Of a stretch of DNA of 64,000 nucleotides, positions 35,805 through 45,108 are shown piece after piece (position 1 is the stretch's first letter; each line of letters begins with the position of its first letter). Source of the stretch: Paenibacillus spongiae (GTDB lineage: Bacteria; Bacillota; Bacilli; Paenibacillales; Paenibacillaceae); the NCBI RefSeq assembly GCF_024734895.1, contig NZ_CP091430.1:5226501-5290500 (forward strand). The letters are read 5' to 3'. Position numbers and translations under genes: made by a program. The notes under the pieces are model-generated. The model saw nothing but the letters and a program-made list of their open reading frames with translations. It was not told where the DNA came from and ran no database searches.

Positions 35805-37091
35805 CTATGAACGAAGCTCCTTCAAAACGGATTCGATGATCTCCAGCGTAACGTCGATATCCTCGTCGGTATGGCTGTACCCGATATGATTGCGTTTCAA
35901 ATTCATCGGCAGCTTGAAGATTCCATTCTCATTCAGTTTGCGGCGGTAGCTGAGATACATCGAGGCATCGTTATGCTGTAAATCGCCGTAATGCTTCGGT
36001 TCAAAGTCCATGAAATACGTCGTCCAGACCGAACCGAAGCCGGCTACGAACGCCTTGATGCCTAACCGTTCATGGATCTCGCGGATTCCGGCGCGCATCC
36101 GATCCCCCAATCGGAAGATCCGTTCATGCACCGGCTCATTCTCCATCAGCTCAATGGTTGCAATGGATGCGGCCGTGCCGACGGCATGCCCGTTGTATGT
36201 TCCTGCGAACCAGACGTCACCGCCCGGATTCGTATTGAACCGCTCCATATAAGGCTTCCTTCCGGCGATTGCGGCGATCGGGTAACCGTTGGCCATCGCT
36301 TTGCCCATCGTTGTCAAATCGGGGGTTACGCCGGCCACCAGCTGAAATCCGCCGATGTCATGGCGAAAGCCCGTTATGACTTCGTCGAAGATCAGCAGCG
36401 TTCCGTTAGCCGAACAAAGCTCCCGCAATCCTTGAAGGAAGCCCGGCTGGGGTAGCACGCAGCCTATATTATGGGGAATCGGCTCGACGATCAGGGCGGC
36501 GATCTCCCCCTTGTTCTCCCGGAAGGTCCGCTCGACATCGTCCAAATCGTTGAACGTACAAACCAGCGTATGATCGACAGCCTCGTCAAGCATGCCTGCA
36601 GAACCGGGGTCGCGTTTGCCGATCATTTCCCACGCGCTTAACATGTTGCGTGCTGCATAATCGTGCCAGCCATGGTAGCAGCCTTGAAATTTGATCAGCT
36701 TCTTCCGCCCCGTAACGGCTCGGGACAACCGGATTGCATGGTAAGTCGCTTCCGATCCCGAGTTGCAGAAGAGCACCTGCTCGGAGGAGGGGACATGCTT
36801 GCAGATGAGGCGTGCGCATTCCACTTCCAAATCGGTACAGCCGACCCCGTACAGATCCGTCCTGCCGATCGCTTCAATGACCTTTGCATTGACGTATGGA
36901 TGATTATGCCCGAGTATGAACGGGCCGAAGGCCGCCTGATAATCGATATATTTCCTGCCGTCCGCATCATAGATATAGGCACCCTGCGCTTTTACGAATA
37001 CAGGGAAAGGATCGACGCTGCGTATAGAAGTATGAACGCCGCCTGGCGTATATTTCTTCGATTCCTCGTATATTTGCACATTACGTGACAT
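35805..37091 (-). CDS. Class III PLP aminotransferase (glutamate-1-semialdehyde aminomutase-like)
   Basis: A 428-residue PLP enzyme. SGSEAT (111-116) binds the cofactor phosphate, LLIFDEVITGFR holds the ring-nitrogen Asp (D236), and the Schiff-base lysine is K264 in TTMGKAMANGYP. The sequence is like glutamate-1-semialdehyde 2,1-aminomutase, but its place between ABC permeases and a PhyH oxygenase argues for a catabolic role rather than heme synthesis, such as transamination of an amino sugar or aminoalkyl compound. I chose the second ATG (37091, GGAGG 9 bases upstream) over 37097. Confidence 0.88.
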   Translation of the reverse strand: MSRNVQIYEESKKYTPGGVHTSIRSVDPFPVFVKAQGAYIYDADGRKYIDYQAAFGPFILGHNHPYVNAKVIEAIGRTDLYGVGCTDLEVECARLICKHVPSSEQVLFCNSGSEATYHAIRLSRAVTGRKKLIKFQGCYHGWHDYAARNMLSAWEMIGKRDPGSAGMLDEAVDHTLVCTFNDLDDVERTFRENKGEIAALIVEPIPHNIGCVLPQPGFLQGLRELCSANGTLLIFDEVITGFRHDIGGFQLVAGVTPDLTTMGKAMANGYPIAAIAGRKPYMERFNTNPGGDVWFAGTYNGHAVGTAASIATIELMENEPVHERIFRLGDRMRAGIREIHERLGIKAFVAGFGSVWTTYFMDFEPKHYGDLQHNDASMYLSYRRKLNENGIFKLPMNLKRNHIGYSHTDEDIDVTLEIIESVLKELRS

Positions 37092-37130
37092 GGCCATCCG
37101 CCTCCCATGCTAGCACTTCATGAAATCTGT

Positions 37131-38012
37131 TCAGCCCTTGATCGACCCGACAAGCATCCCCTTAATAAAATACCTTTGCAGGAACGGATAAATCATCATA
37201 ACCGGTAAAACCGTAATCATCGTGATCGCCATCTTGAGCCCTTCGGGCGTTACCGTATTGGCGGTCGGATTCGCTGCCGACGACTGCATAAGACTGGCGT
37301 TATTCGCATTCGATAGGGTCTGGTATAGCACATATTGCAGGGTGAACAATTCGGGATTCATGGCGTTGTACAGCTGCGTATCCATAAAATTGTTCCACTG
37401 CCCAACCGCCGAGAACAGCACCATTGCGGCAATAACCGGCAAACATAGCGGGAATATAACGCGCCAGAATACCGTAAGATCGTTCGCTCCATCAACGACG
37501 GCCGCTTCTTCCAAAGAGTCCGGCAAGCTTTCGATGTACGTTTTGATTAATATCATGCTGAATACGCTGATGGCCGTAGGGATGATATATACGTAAAAGG
37601 ACTTCGACAAATGAAGCTGAACAATCAACACATACAAAGGAATGAGCCCGCTTGAAAAATACATCGTAAAAACGAAAAATTTTCTCCAAAACCGCACGCC
37701 CAGAAAATCGTTCCTTGTTAGACAGTACGCGGCCATAGAGGTAACGAAAATCATCAGCGCGGGACCAAGCACCGTCCTGCCAACGGAAATAAGAATGCTG
37801 CGAAAAACAGCCGGGTCCTGGAACGCTCTAATATACGCCTCAACCGTAAAACCCGCCGGGAGCATAATCAGCCCTTGCGGCAGCTTGCTCGGCTCGCTTA
37901 ACGAATAGCTGGCGATATACAGAAACGGAAAAAACATCATAATGCCGATCACCGTAAGCAGCAGGTAATTCGCGATCTCGAAATGCCAGTCGATAAGGGT
38001 TCTCTTCCCCAT
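37131..38012 (-). CDS. Carbohydrate ABC importer permease (LplC/YtcP type)
   Basis: A 293-residue permease with six helices. The ATPase-coupling EAA loop reads SLPDSLEEAAVVDGANDLTV, and the C-terminus has the group-typical YPFLQRYFIKGMLVGSIKG. It starts at the ATG at 38012 after GAGGAGGG; a GTG five codons earlier lies inside that ribosome site. It pairs with the LplB-type permease 14 bases upstream. There is no ATPase gene in the operon, so it must use a shared MsmX-like ATPase. Confidence 0.9.
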   Translation of the reverse strand: MGKRTLIDWHFEIANYLLLTVIGIMMFFPFLYIASYSLSEPSKLPQGLIMLPAGFTVEAYIRAFQDPAVFRSILISVGRTVLGPALMIFVTSMAAYCLTRNDFLGVRFWRKFFVFTMYFSSGLIPLYVLIVQLHLSKSFYVYIIPTAISVFSMILIKTYIESLPDSLEEAAVVDGANDLTVFWRVIFPLCLPVIAAMVLFSAVGQWNNFMDTQLYNAMNPELFTLQYVLYQTLSNANNASLMQSSAANPTANTVTPEGLKMAITMITVLPVMMIYPFLQRYFIKGMLVGSIKG

Positions 38013-38026
38013 ATCCGCCCTCCTCA

Positions 38027-38995
38027 CTAGAGCAGCGATTTGTTCGTCACCTTCTTGGAAAGTGCGTTGGCGCCGATAACCAGAAGCAGGCTAATGATCG
38101 TTTTAATGATCCCGACCGCAGTCGCATAAGGGAAATTGCCAAGCGTCAAGCCAAATTTGTATATATACATATCTAAGACTTCCATTGTCTCCCAGTTGGT
38201 CGGATTCGTGAACAGATAGAACAGCTCAAAATCGGAATTCAGCACCCAACCGACATTCATGATAAGCAGAATGATAAGCGTCGGCATTAAATTTGGAATG
38301 GTGATGTACCAAATTTTCCCGAACCGTCCGGCTCCGTCAATTGCCGCCGCTTCGTACTGCTCCGATGGGATTGACGCGATCGAGGCGAGGTAAATCACCC
38401 CGTTGTACCCCAAATACTTCCACCCCATCACAAAGATGATGAGCACCCAGGAATAAGCTTTATCCCCCAGGACATTAATGCCCTGCTCAATAATCCCATG
38501 CTTGATCAGCGTAACGTTGATTGCTCCGGTCGATTCCGCCATCAGAGCGTGAATAATCGCATATACAATGACCCACGATACGAAAAAGGGAAAGAAGGAG
38601 ACCGTTTGAATGATCTTCTTGAACCAGGAATGACGCACCTCATTCAGAAGAATTGCGAAGATCATCGCTACCGTAAGATTCAAGACAATAACCGATATGT
38701 TCATGACCAAGGTATTGCGAATCAAGTAGATATAATCGGCGCTTTCCAAGAAAAACATCTTGAAATAATCGAGCCCCGCCCACGGTACCTTCCATAAGCT
38801 GATGCCAATTTGGTAATTTTTAAAAGCGATCAGCCAACCGGCTAACGGGATATAGTGAAATACGAAAATTAAAATAATCGCCGGCATGATCATAAGAAAT
38901 AAATACTTTTGCCGATACGCCTTTTTTAGCCGCTTATGACGATTGCTTTGCAGTTTCACCGCGGCTTCCATGGCCGGCTGCTCCGCCGCCTGCAT
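38027..38995 (-). CDS. Carbohydrate ABC importer permease (LplB/YtcO type)
   Basis: A 322-residue permease with six helices, the first at about FLMIMPAIILIFVFHYIPLAG, a feature of the LplB group. The EAA loop is SIPSEQYEAAAIDGAGRFGK. I start at the ATG at 38995 preceded by GGGAGG; an ATG nine codons upstream overlaps the ribosome site. It forms the membrane channel with the LplC-type partner and receives substrate from the binding protein at 39080. Confidence 0.9.
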   Translation of the reverse strand: MQAAEQPAMEAAVKLQSNRHKRLKKAYRQKYLFLMIMPAIILIFVFHYIPLAGWLIAFKNYQIGISLWKVPWAGLDYFKMFFLESADYIYLIRNTLVMNISVIVLNLTVAMIFAILLNEVRHSWFKKIIQTVSFFPFFVSWVIVYAIIHALMAESTGAINVTLIKHGIIEQGINVLGDKAYSWVLIIFVMGWKYLGYNGVIYLASIASIPSEQYEAAAIDGAGRFGKIWYITIPNLMPTLIILLIMNVGWVLNSDFELFYLFTNPTNWETMEVLDMYIYKFGLTLGNFPYATAVGIIKTIISLLLVIGANALSKKVTNKSLL

Positions 38996-39079
38996 GGCTC
39001 CAGGTCCTCCCTTCCGGTACATGGGAATCGAGAAAAAAAGGGAATTTACGATAGGTCCTCATAAACTCCCCGCGATGAA

Positions 39080-40786
39080 TTAATTCTTAAACTTTTTCAC
39101 AATTTCCAGCTGCTCCTTTAGAAGCTCATTGTACTTATCGACAACCTTCTGCGGGTTGAGAGCTTGATATTGTTCAATTACTGCTTGCCAGTTTGCTTCG
39201 AATTCCGCATCCGATTTGGACCGGATCAGATTAGCCGAGCTTTTGATCCGAAGCTCCACCATCTTCTGAGAAGTCAATCCTTCCGGACTGGCCGGATCGA
39301 TAATCACGCCGCTTGCCAGGCCGGTCGGAGCCGGAACGCCATTCTTCAAATACCAATCCCTCGAGTTCTCCCAGCCCATGGCTTTGTAGGTTTCGGCTAC
39401 CGGTGCGGTCAAAGTAAATTCATCGTGAACATTGATATCGCTTAGCAAACTATACGGTTGACCGTCTTTGGCCGAGGCAGCCTTGAATCCGAGGATGTTG
39501 AAGAAACCGAAGCCCTGCTTCGCCATATAATCGACGTCTTCCTTATATCCCTTCTTGAACTCGTCGGTAAGGACCCGTTTGCCGTCCACTTTCTTGTAGT
39601 GCATCCCTTCTATGCCGGACTGAAGAAGAAGCTGTCCTTCCTCCGAGGAAATCCAGTCCACCAGTTCAAATATCCGCTTGGGATCTTTCGCTTCTTTCGT
39701 AATCATGATCGAATCGAATGGACGGACGGTTTCCAAACGCAAATTTTTCTTCTGGCCCTCTTCGACCATGGTATTCGTTTGAATGGGCAGCTGGACATAC
39801 TCCAGTTCCGGATGTCCGGCTTTCTCCAGCGTATTGTTCACAACATCCTTGGCCCACATGGTATAGTAGAAAGCAAGCGCTTGACCGGATTTGATCTTCT
39901 CCAATACTTGATTGTACGTATCCGTAAAGCTTTCATTGTCTAGCAGCCCTTCCTGGTACAGCTTATTGAAGAATTGTATCGACTCTTTCGTGTACGGGTT
40001 AAGGAGCATGTCTTCGAATTTTTGTTCCTTGATGTTAAAGACAACGCCCTCGTTGCCGATCGCGATATATTTGTCGCCTTTCTCATAAAGAATAGGCAGA
40101 ATGCCCGCCATTCCCCATGATTCGGCGAATGGCGCCACGACGCCGAGCGTCTTCTTCCCGTTGGTCGTCGGTTGCGCCGCAATCGCCTTCTTGAGAAACG
40201 CAATATAAGAATCGGTGCTGAGCAGCTTCGGATAGCCCTGCTCCTTCAACACGTCGATTCGAACGGCAATGTCATTGCATTCGCAAAAATTGTTGACGTC
40301 CTGCGGAACAGCCATCTCCCACTTGTACAGCTTGCCGTCATTGGCCGGCATCCTCCAGTAAGAGATCAGCTCCTGGAAGGAGTCCTTGAAATAAGTTGAA
40401 TTTTCCACAAAATCGTCTAATGGCAATGCCGCCCCTGCGCTTATATATTTCATCACCAAATCTTGTCGTTCCACCCGCAAAATTTCCGGATAATCGCCCG
40501 AAGCGAGCATCATGTTCAACTTATCCCGATAATTGCCGGTGTAAGGAATGAGTTCAAAAACGATATTGAATTTATCCTTTATCACCTTACCGATCGGTGT
40601 TTCGTCACTCTTCTTCACGATGGGATTGGCTGCGGAGGACAACACTTTAATCGTGTACAGCTCTTGAGAAGAGGAATCCCCGGGTTTTTGACCCGCATTA
40701 CCGGTGTCCGATCCGCCGGAACAAGCTGTGACCACTAACAGTAGAACGCCGGCGGCAATAGCCGTTACCTTTTTGAGTACAGTCAC
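39080..40786 (-). CDS. Extracellular solute-binding lipoprotein of the carbohydrate importer (LplA type)
   Basis: A 568-residue binding protein. The N-terminus is a lipoprotein signal (KKVTAIAAGVLLLVVTACSGG) with the lipidated Cys in the TACS lipobox. The mature part has the long family-1 layout of about 550 residues seen in LplA-like proteins, with WISSEEGQLLLQSGIEG near residue 380. The start is a GTG at 40786 after GGAGG; upstream ATG is inside the ribosome-site region. It captures the substrate outside the membrane for the two permeases. LplA-type proteins bind oligosaccharides or sugar acids; the ligand cannot be predicted. Confidence 0.9.
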   Translation of the reverse strand: MTVLKKVTAIAAGVLLLVVTACSGGSDTGNAGQKPGDSSSQELYTIKVLSSAANPIVKKSDETPIGKVIKDKFNIVFELIPYTGNYRDKLNMMLASGDYPEILRVERQDLVMKYISAGAALPLDDFVENSTYFKDSFQELISYWRMPANDGKLYKWEMAVPQDVNNFCECNDIAVRIDVLKEQGYPKLLSTDSYIAFLKKAIAAQPTTNGKKTLGVVAPFAESWGMAGILPILYEKGDKYIAIGNEGVVFNIKEQKFEDMLLNPYTKESIQFFNKLYQEGLLDNESFTDTYNQVLEKIKSGQALAFYYTMWAKDVVNNTLEKAGHPELEYVQLPIQTNTMVEEGQKKNLRLETVRPFDSIMITKEAKDPKRIFELVDWISSEEGQLLLQSGIEGMHYKKVDGKRVLTDEFKKGYKEDVDYMAKQGFGFFNILGFKAASAKDGQPYSLLSDINVHDEFTLTAPVAETYKAMGWENSRDWYLKNGVPAPTGLASGVIIDPASPEGLTSQKMVELRIKSSANLIRSKSDAEFEANWQAVIEQYQALNPQKVVDKYNELLKEQLEIVKKFKN

Positions 40787-40834
40787 GCCCAAAACCTCCA
40801 TTTCTGATCATCATCTTTCCCCGTGCAAAGGGCG

Positions 40835-41983
40835 TTATATCCGGGTAATCTGCTCGGCGTAGGAGGAGGCTTTCCGGAAATCCGGCATCTCCATGCTCTT
40901 CCCGCCGTTCATCGCGGATAGCTCGGAGAGCAGCGCTACTGCCGTCCATTCGCAAGCATCGTATACGTCGATCGCAGGCTTTTGCAGCCCCTTAACCGCA
41001 TGGACGAAATCCTCAACGATGAAGAAATCACCTCCCCAGTGTCCTGCTGCCTTCTGCTCTTCCGTTACGTTCTTGTACCGCTCAGGCAAATACGCATTAT
41101 AATCGCTCAACGGCCGCCACTTGGCATGATCCGGATGCTCGCTGTCGGATTCAAACCATACTTTATGCTGGTCTCCGAGTCCACGAGGCGCTTCGAAGCA
41201 GCCCTTCGTTCCTTGGAGCGTATAGTAGCTCATATTATGCGGGCGCTTGGAAATGCAATCGATTCGCAGCTTGATCAGCTTCCCGCTCTCCATCTGGCAC
41301 AGCGTAATCGAGGTGTCTTCCTGGCGAAAACGGTTATCCGTATGCCAACCGGTTCCATAACAGGAAACGGAACGAATACGATCCCCCTCGAACCATTGCA
41401 TCACGGGCCCAAGGCTGTGAGTCGGATAAAAGGCGCCGCGTTTGCCAAGCTGCCAGTAATTGCGCCAGGTCGCCTTCGTGCCTTCCGCCGCTCCACTGCG
41501 GTTGTGGCGGAACGCAAGACTTCGGATATCGTGCAGATACTCGCCTTCGCCGAAATACACCTCGCCGAACAGCCCCTGTTTCACCATGCTCAAGATCAGT
41601 TGGTTTTGCGGGATATAGCAATAGTTTTCCGCCATCATATAGACGCTTCCCGTTGATTCCACGGTTTCTTTCAGCCACCATAATTCGTCCATGGAGACAC
41701 CGGCGGTTACCTCGCTCAACACATGTTTGCCCGATTGCAGGGCCAATATCGTTTGGGGCACATGCAGCTGCATCGGCGTTGCAACGACCACCGCATCGAT
41801 ATCCGAAGCCAGCATGTCTTCATAAATGCGATAAGTACGCGGTATGCCGTGTTTGGCGGCGGTCTCCCTACAATAGTCTCCGTCCAAATCGCAAAGCGCC
41901 ACCACTTCCGTATCCGGCAAGCTTTTGAATCCTTGGAGCGTACTAAGCCCCCTCGCGCCTACGATACCGACTTTTATGGCCAT
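40835..41983 (-). CDS. Gfo/Idh/MocA-family oxidoreductase
   Basis: A 382-residue NAD(P) dehydrogenase. Its Rossmann loop is VGIVGARGLSTLQGF, where the usual third glycine region is altered. In place of the EKP motif it has LSEVTAGVSMDE, a notable loss of the catalytic Lys position found in most family members. It is the first gene of the operon running to 35026. The ATG at 41983 follows GGGGGAAGG. Divergent IclR lies 226 bases away, with a candidate operator and cre site between. The variant active site suggests a non-standard substrate or an inactive sensor-like role. Confidence 0.85.
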   Translation of the reverse strand: MAIKVGIVGARGLSTLQGFKSLPDTEVVALCDLDGDYCRETAAKHGIPRTYRIYEDMLASDIDAVVVATPMQLHVPQTILALQSGKHVLSEVTAGVSMDELWWLKETVESTGSVYMMAENYCYIPQNQLILSMVKQGLFGEVYFGEGEYLHDIRSLAFRHNRSGAAEGTKATWRNYWQLGKRGAFYPTHSLGPVMQWFEGDRIRSVSCYGTGWHTDNRFRQEDTSITLCQMESGKLIKLRIDCISKRPHNMSYYTLQGTKGCFEAPRGLGDQHKVWFESDSEHPDHAKWRPLSDYNAYLPERYKNVTEEQKAAGHWGGDFFIVEDFVHAVKGLQKPAIDVYDACEWTAVALLSELSAMNGGKSMEMPDFRKASSYAEQITRI

Positions 41984-42013
41984 TTTCCTTCCCCCTATGA
42001 AGTGGTAGTGGAT

Positions 42014-42030
42014 ATGACAATGCATGTCAT
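42014..42030. promoter_or_regulatory. Candidate IclR operator
   Basis: ATGACA-ATGCA-TGTCAT is a 17-base perfect dyad 31 bases upstream of the dehydrogenase ATG and 180 bases upstream of the divergent IclR gene. The location between regulator and operon suggests binding by that IclR protein; no sequence match to a known site is claimed. Confidence 0.45.
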
Positions 42031-42067
42031 GCGTTCAATATTCAGATCCCATTTCATCCTATTGAGC

Positions 42068-42082
42068 TTGAAAGCGATTTAT
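42068..42082. promoter_or_regulatory. Possible catabolite-responsive element
   Basis: TTGAAAGCGATTTAT matches the CcpA consensus WTGNAANCGNWNNCW at all but one defined position. It lies in the promoter region of the sugar operon, where carbon repression would be expected. Confidence 0.35.
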
Positions 42083-42209
42083 TCTATATGATGTTTCCCA
42101 CCCACCAGTCATATTTCTAAACACCGTTCCGTATAATGAATACCCATAGCCCCAATATGCAATTATCCGATCAGGCGAATACTAATTTCTCATATATGGA
42201 GGTATACGG

Positions 42210-43025
42210 ATGGCGCAAGGCACGAAAGAGTATTCCGTCCCGGCTTTAGAGAAGGCCATTGCCATTCTCAACGCATTGGCCGCAAGTGAGCTCTCCATTA
42301 GTGATTTGCACTCGCAGCTGAAGCTTCCCAAGACAACCACCTTTGTCATCCTCAACACATTAGAGCAGCATGAGATCATCCGCAAAACGCCAGAAGGCAA
42401 ATACCGCCTAGGCCCCGGTGTCCTGCGCTGGGGAAACCGGTATTTCGACTCCATGGATATGGTCCAAATCGCCCGCCCGCACTTAGAGCGGTTAGTTGAG
42501 GAAAAGCCGTATACGTGCCACTTAGCCGTGCTGATCGGGGACAAACCGGTATATTGCGATAAAGTGGAAGGTAGCGGCTTCGTCAGATTCGCAACCATGA
42601 TCGGCCAAAGCCAGCCATTACACCAATCAAGCGTAGGCAAGGCATTGGCTGCAGGTTTATCCGATGACGACATCAGGTCACTGTTACCTGACGCCATGGA
42701 TGCCTCCACCGGCAAAAGCATCCGTTCCATCGAGAAGTTTTTGGAGGAAGTTCAGTTTGTGCGGGAGAATGGCTTCGCCATCGAAGACGAGGAATTCGAG
42801 GAGGGCGTTCGCTGCATCGGGGCTCCGATTCGCAATTATACCGGCAATATCGTCGCTTCCCTTAGCATCACGGCTTTGAGCAAGGATTTGCCGGCTGTGA
42901 AATTCATGGTCATCGGCGAAGAGGTCAAACAGACGGCCGCGCTCATTTCCCGCGACCTCGGTTATAACGGCGGAAACATCCGCCACTCTGTCACGGAAAC
43001 GAAGTCGATGGGGAACAAGCCGTGA
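42210..43025 (+). CDS. IclR-family transcriptional regulator
   Basis: A 271-residue regulator. The N-terminal winged helix (ISDLHSQLKLPKTTTFVILNTL) is followed by the IclR effector domain with HQSSVGKALAAGLSDDD and RCIGAPIRNYTGNIVASLSI. GGAGG lies 7 bases before the ATG. It is divergent from the importer/catabolic operon at 35026-41983 and is its likely regulator, responding to a substrate or intermediate. IclR members act as repressors or activators, and which applies here is not visible. Confidence 0.92.
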   Translation: MAQGTKEYSVPALEKAIAILNALAASELSISDLHSQLKLPKTTTFVILNTLEQHEIIRKTPEGKYRLGPGVLRWGNRYFDSMDMVQIARPHLERLVEEKPYTCHLAVLIGDKPVYCDKVEGSGFVRFATMIGQSQPLHQSSVGKALAAGLSDDDIRSLLPDAMDASTGKSIRSIEKFLEEVQFVRENGFAIEDEEFEEGVRCIGAPIRNYTGNIVASLSITALSKDLPAVKFMVIGEEVKQTAALISRDLGYNGGNIRHSVTETKSMGNKP

Positions 43026-43126
43026 AGGGCAGCCCTATCGGCGTATCTCTGCATTCTGGTCGATTTGGTCATTCGCGTTTAAAGGGTAAAGCGAGAAGAC
43101 AAGTAGAAGACCGTGAAGGTAAATAA

Positions 43127-43163
43127 AGCGAGACGCGAGGCTTTAGGCAGCCTGCGTCCCGCT
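43127..43163 (-). terminator. Hairpin terminator of the second importer operon
   Basis: AGCG-GACGC-AGGCT arms pair with AGCCT-GCGTC-CGCT. On the minus strand the stem is followed by TTTATTTACC. It lies 83 bases after the LplC-type stop and could also stop IclR transcripts. Confidence 0.6.
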
Positions 43164-43245
43164 CTAATCATCGAGCTAGTTTTAAATTCTCCTTCTACTC
43201 AAACTTGACCGACCCCTCTCCCGAATCCTTAATCGATAGTGTTCA

Positions 43246-44139
43246 CTACTCCTTCAAAGAACCGATCATAACTCCCTTCACAAAATGTTTCTGAACAAAC
43301 GGATATATGATGAGAACGGGTAAGGAAGCGACTACGATTAAAGAATATTTCAACAACTGGGTCAGGTATGCTTTCTGAGCCATCTGCTCCACATCGCCCA
43401 TCATCGTGGGGTCGAATTCATTCTGGACCAGTAAGTTTTTCAATATAAGCTGCAGAGGGTATAGCCCTTGATCCCGCAAATAGATTAAGGCTCCGAAATA
43501 AGAATTCCAATGACCGACGGCATAAAACAAGGCCATGACCGCAATAATCGGCCCTGATAGCGGCACAACAATTTTCCATAGAAAACGCAAGTTGCGGCAG
43601 CCGTCGATTTGCGCAGCCTCCAGCAGCTCGTCGGAAATCGTCGTCCGGAAATAGGTGCGGGTGATGATTACATTAAATACGGCCAGCGCGCCAGGAATTA
43701 TCATTGCCCACCGGGTATCAAGCATACCCAACTGCTTCACTAACAAATACGTCGGAATGAGTCCGCCGTTAAAGAGCATCGTAAAAACAAACAGAAACAT
43801 AAAAAATTGACGGCCCATAAAATCTTTGCGGGAAAGCGGATAAGCGGCCATAATCGTTAAAATCACATTAATCGTTGTACCCACAACAGCATAGAATAAG
43901 GAATTGGCGTATCCCGACCAGACAAGACCGTAATTAAAAACGGTTTTGTAGCCCTCCAAGCTAAAATCAACAGGGAATAACCAAACCCTGCCGGAAATAA
44001 TGGCTTGAGGCGAGCTGAAGGATGCGCTCAACACATGCAGCAGCGGAAATAAAACCGTTGCCAGAAGCAACGATAACACCGAATAATTGATGATCGTAAA
44101 TAGACGATCTCCACGAGATTCTTTTATTGCATGTTCCAT
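43246..44139 (-). CDS. Carbohydrate ABC importer permease (LplC type), second system
   Basis: A 297-residue six-helix permease with the EAA loop TISDELLEAAQIDGCRNLRF and the typical end FVQKHFVKGVMIGSLKE. I start at the ATG at 44139 (AAGGGTG 6 bases upstream); a GTG three codons before is the alternative. It is last in the operon of binding protein, LplB and LplC, without an ATPase gene. It differs clearly from the LplC copy at 37131, so it is a separate import system. Confidence 0.9.
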   Translation of the reverse strand: MEHAIKESRGDRLFTIINYSVLSLLLATVLFPLLHVLSASFSSPQAIISGRVWLFPVDFSLEGYKTVFNYGLVWSGYANSLFYAVVGTTINVILTIMAAYPLSRKDFMGRQFFMFLFVFTMLFNGGLIPTYLLVKQLGMLDTRWAMIIPGALAVFNVIITRTYFRTTISDELLEAAQIDGCRNLRFLWKIVVPLSGPIIAVMALFYAVGHWNSYFGALIYLRDQGLYPLQLILKNLLVQNEFDPTMMGDVEQMAQKAYLTQLLKYSLIVVASLPVLIIYPFVQKHFVKGVMIGSLKE

Positions 44140-44151
44140 CCCTATCACCCT

Positions 44152-45060
44152 TTACCACAAACTTTCATTCCCGATTCTTTTGGCCGTATAGTTAACCGTA
44201 ATGAGCAATATAAACGCAACAACGGATTTAAACAGCCCAATCGCCGCAGCATATGAATAATTGGGCAATGCGGATACTAACCCTACTTTGTAGACATACG
44301 TATCGATAACTTCGGCGGATTCCATATTCAGAGGAGTCTGCATCAGCAGCACTTTTTCAAATCCGGCATTAAGGATACTCCCCATGCTCAATATAAGTAA
44401 AATAATGGCCACCGGCATAATCCCGGGCAAGTCGATATGCCAAATGCGGCGCAGCTTGCTAGCGCCGTCCATCACTGCTGCTTCATGCAGCGATGGGCTG
44501 ACACCCGATAATGCTGCCAAATAAATGATGCAGCTATAACCGATATTCTGCCAAATATCCGACCATACATAGATGGATTTAAACCAAGAGGCCTCAGCCA
44601 TGAAATGAACGGGAGTGATTCCTACGGCTTGCAGCAGCGCGTTGATGGGACCACGCGGCTCCAGCGCTACCAGCATAATGCCGACCATAACGACGGCTGA
44701 AATAAAGTGCGGCGCGTAGGTGACCATCTGCACGAACTTCTTGAAGCGCTGGTTCATCACATAATTCAAACTTAGCGCCAATAGAATTGGAAAGGGAAAG
44801 CCCGCAATCAAATGATATAAGCTGAGCTCCAGCGTATTTTTCATTACCCGCCAAAATTCATAGGATTCAAAAAAACGGATAAAATGATCAAAACCGATCC
44901 ATGGGCTTCCAGTGATGCCTTTTACCGGAGAAAATTGCTTAAAAGCAATTTGTATGCCGTAAATCGGGATATATTGAAAAACGATGATATAGAGCAGCGG
45001 CAAAGCAAACAACGCGTATAGCTCCCAATTGTTGAATGTCCTTCTCCATAGAGACTTCAA
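44152..45060 (-). CDS. Carbohydrate ABC importer permease (LplB type), second system
   Basis: A 302-residue permease with the LplB start (ALPLLYIIVFQYIPIYGIQIA) and EAA loop GVSPSLHEAAVMDGASKLRR. The start is a TTG at 45060 with a strong GGAGGAAG site 7 bases away. It lies 48 bases after the binding-protein stop and 12 bases before the LplC-type gene. Confidence 0.9.
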   Translation of the reverse strand: MKSLWRRTFNNWELYALFALPLLYIIVFQYIPIYGIQIAFKQFSPVKGITGSPWIGFDHFIRFFESYEFWRVMKNTLELSLYHLIAGFPFPILLALSLNYVMNQRFKKFVQMVTYAPHFISAVVMVGIMLVALEPRGPINALLQAVGITPVHFMAEASWFKSIYVWSDIWQNIGYSCIIYLAALSGVSPSLHEAAVMDGASKLRRIWHIDLPGIMPVAIILLILSMGSILNAGFEKVLLMQTPLNMESAEVIDTYVYKVGLVSALPNYSYAAAIGLFKSVVAFILLITVNYTAKRIGNESLW

Positions 45061-45108
45061 CGTTCTTCCTCCTTGATGATAGAGGGAGGCTTGCGCCTCC
45101 CTTACCCT

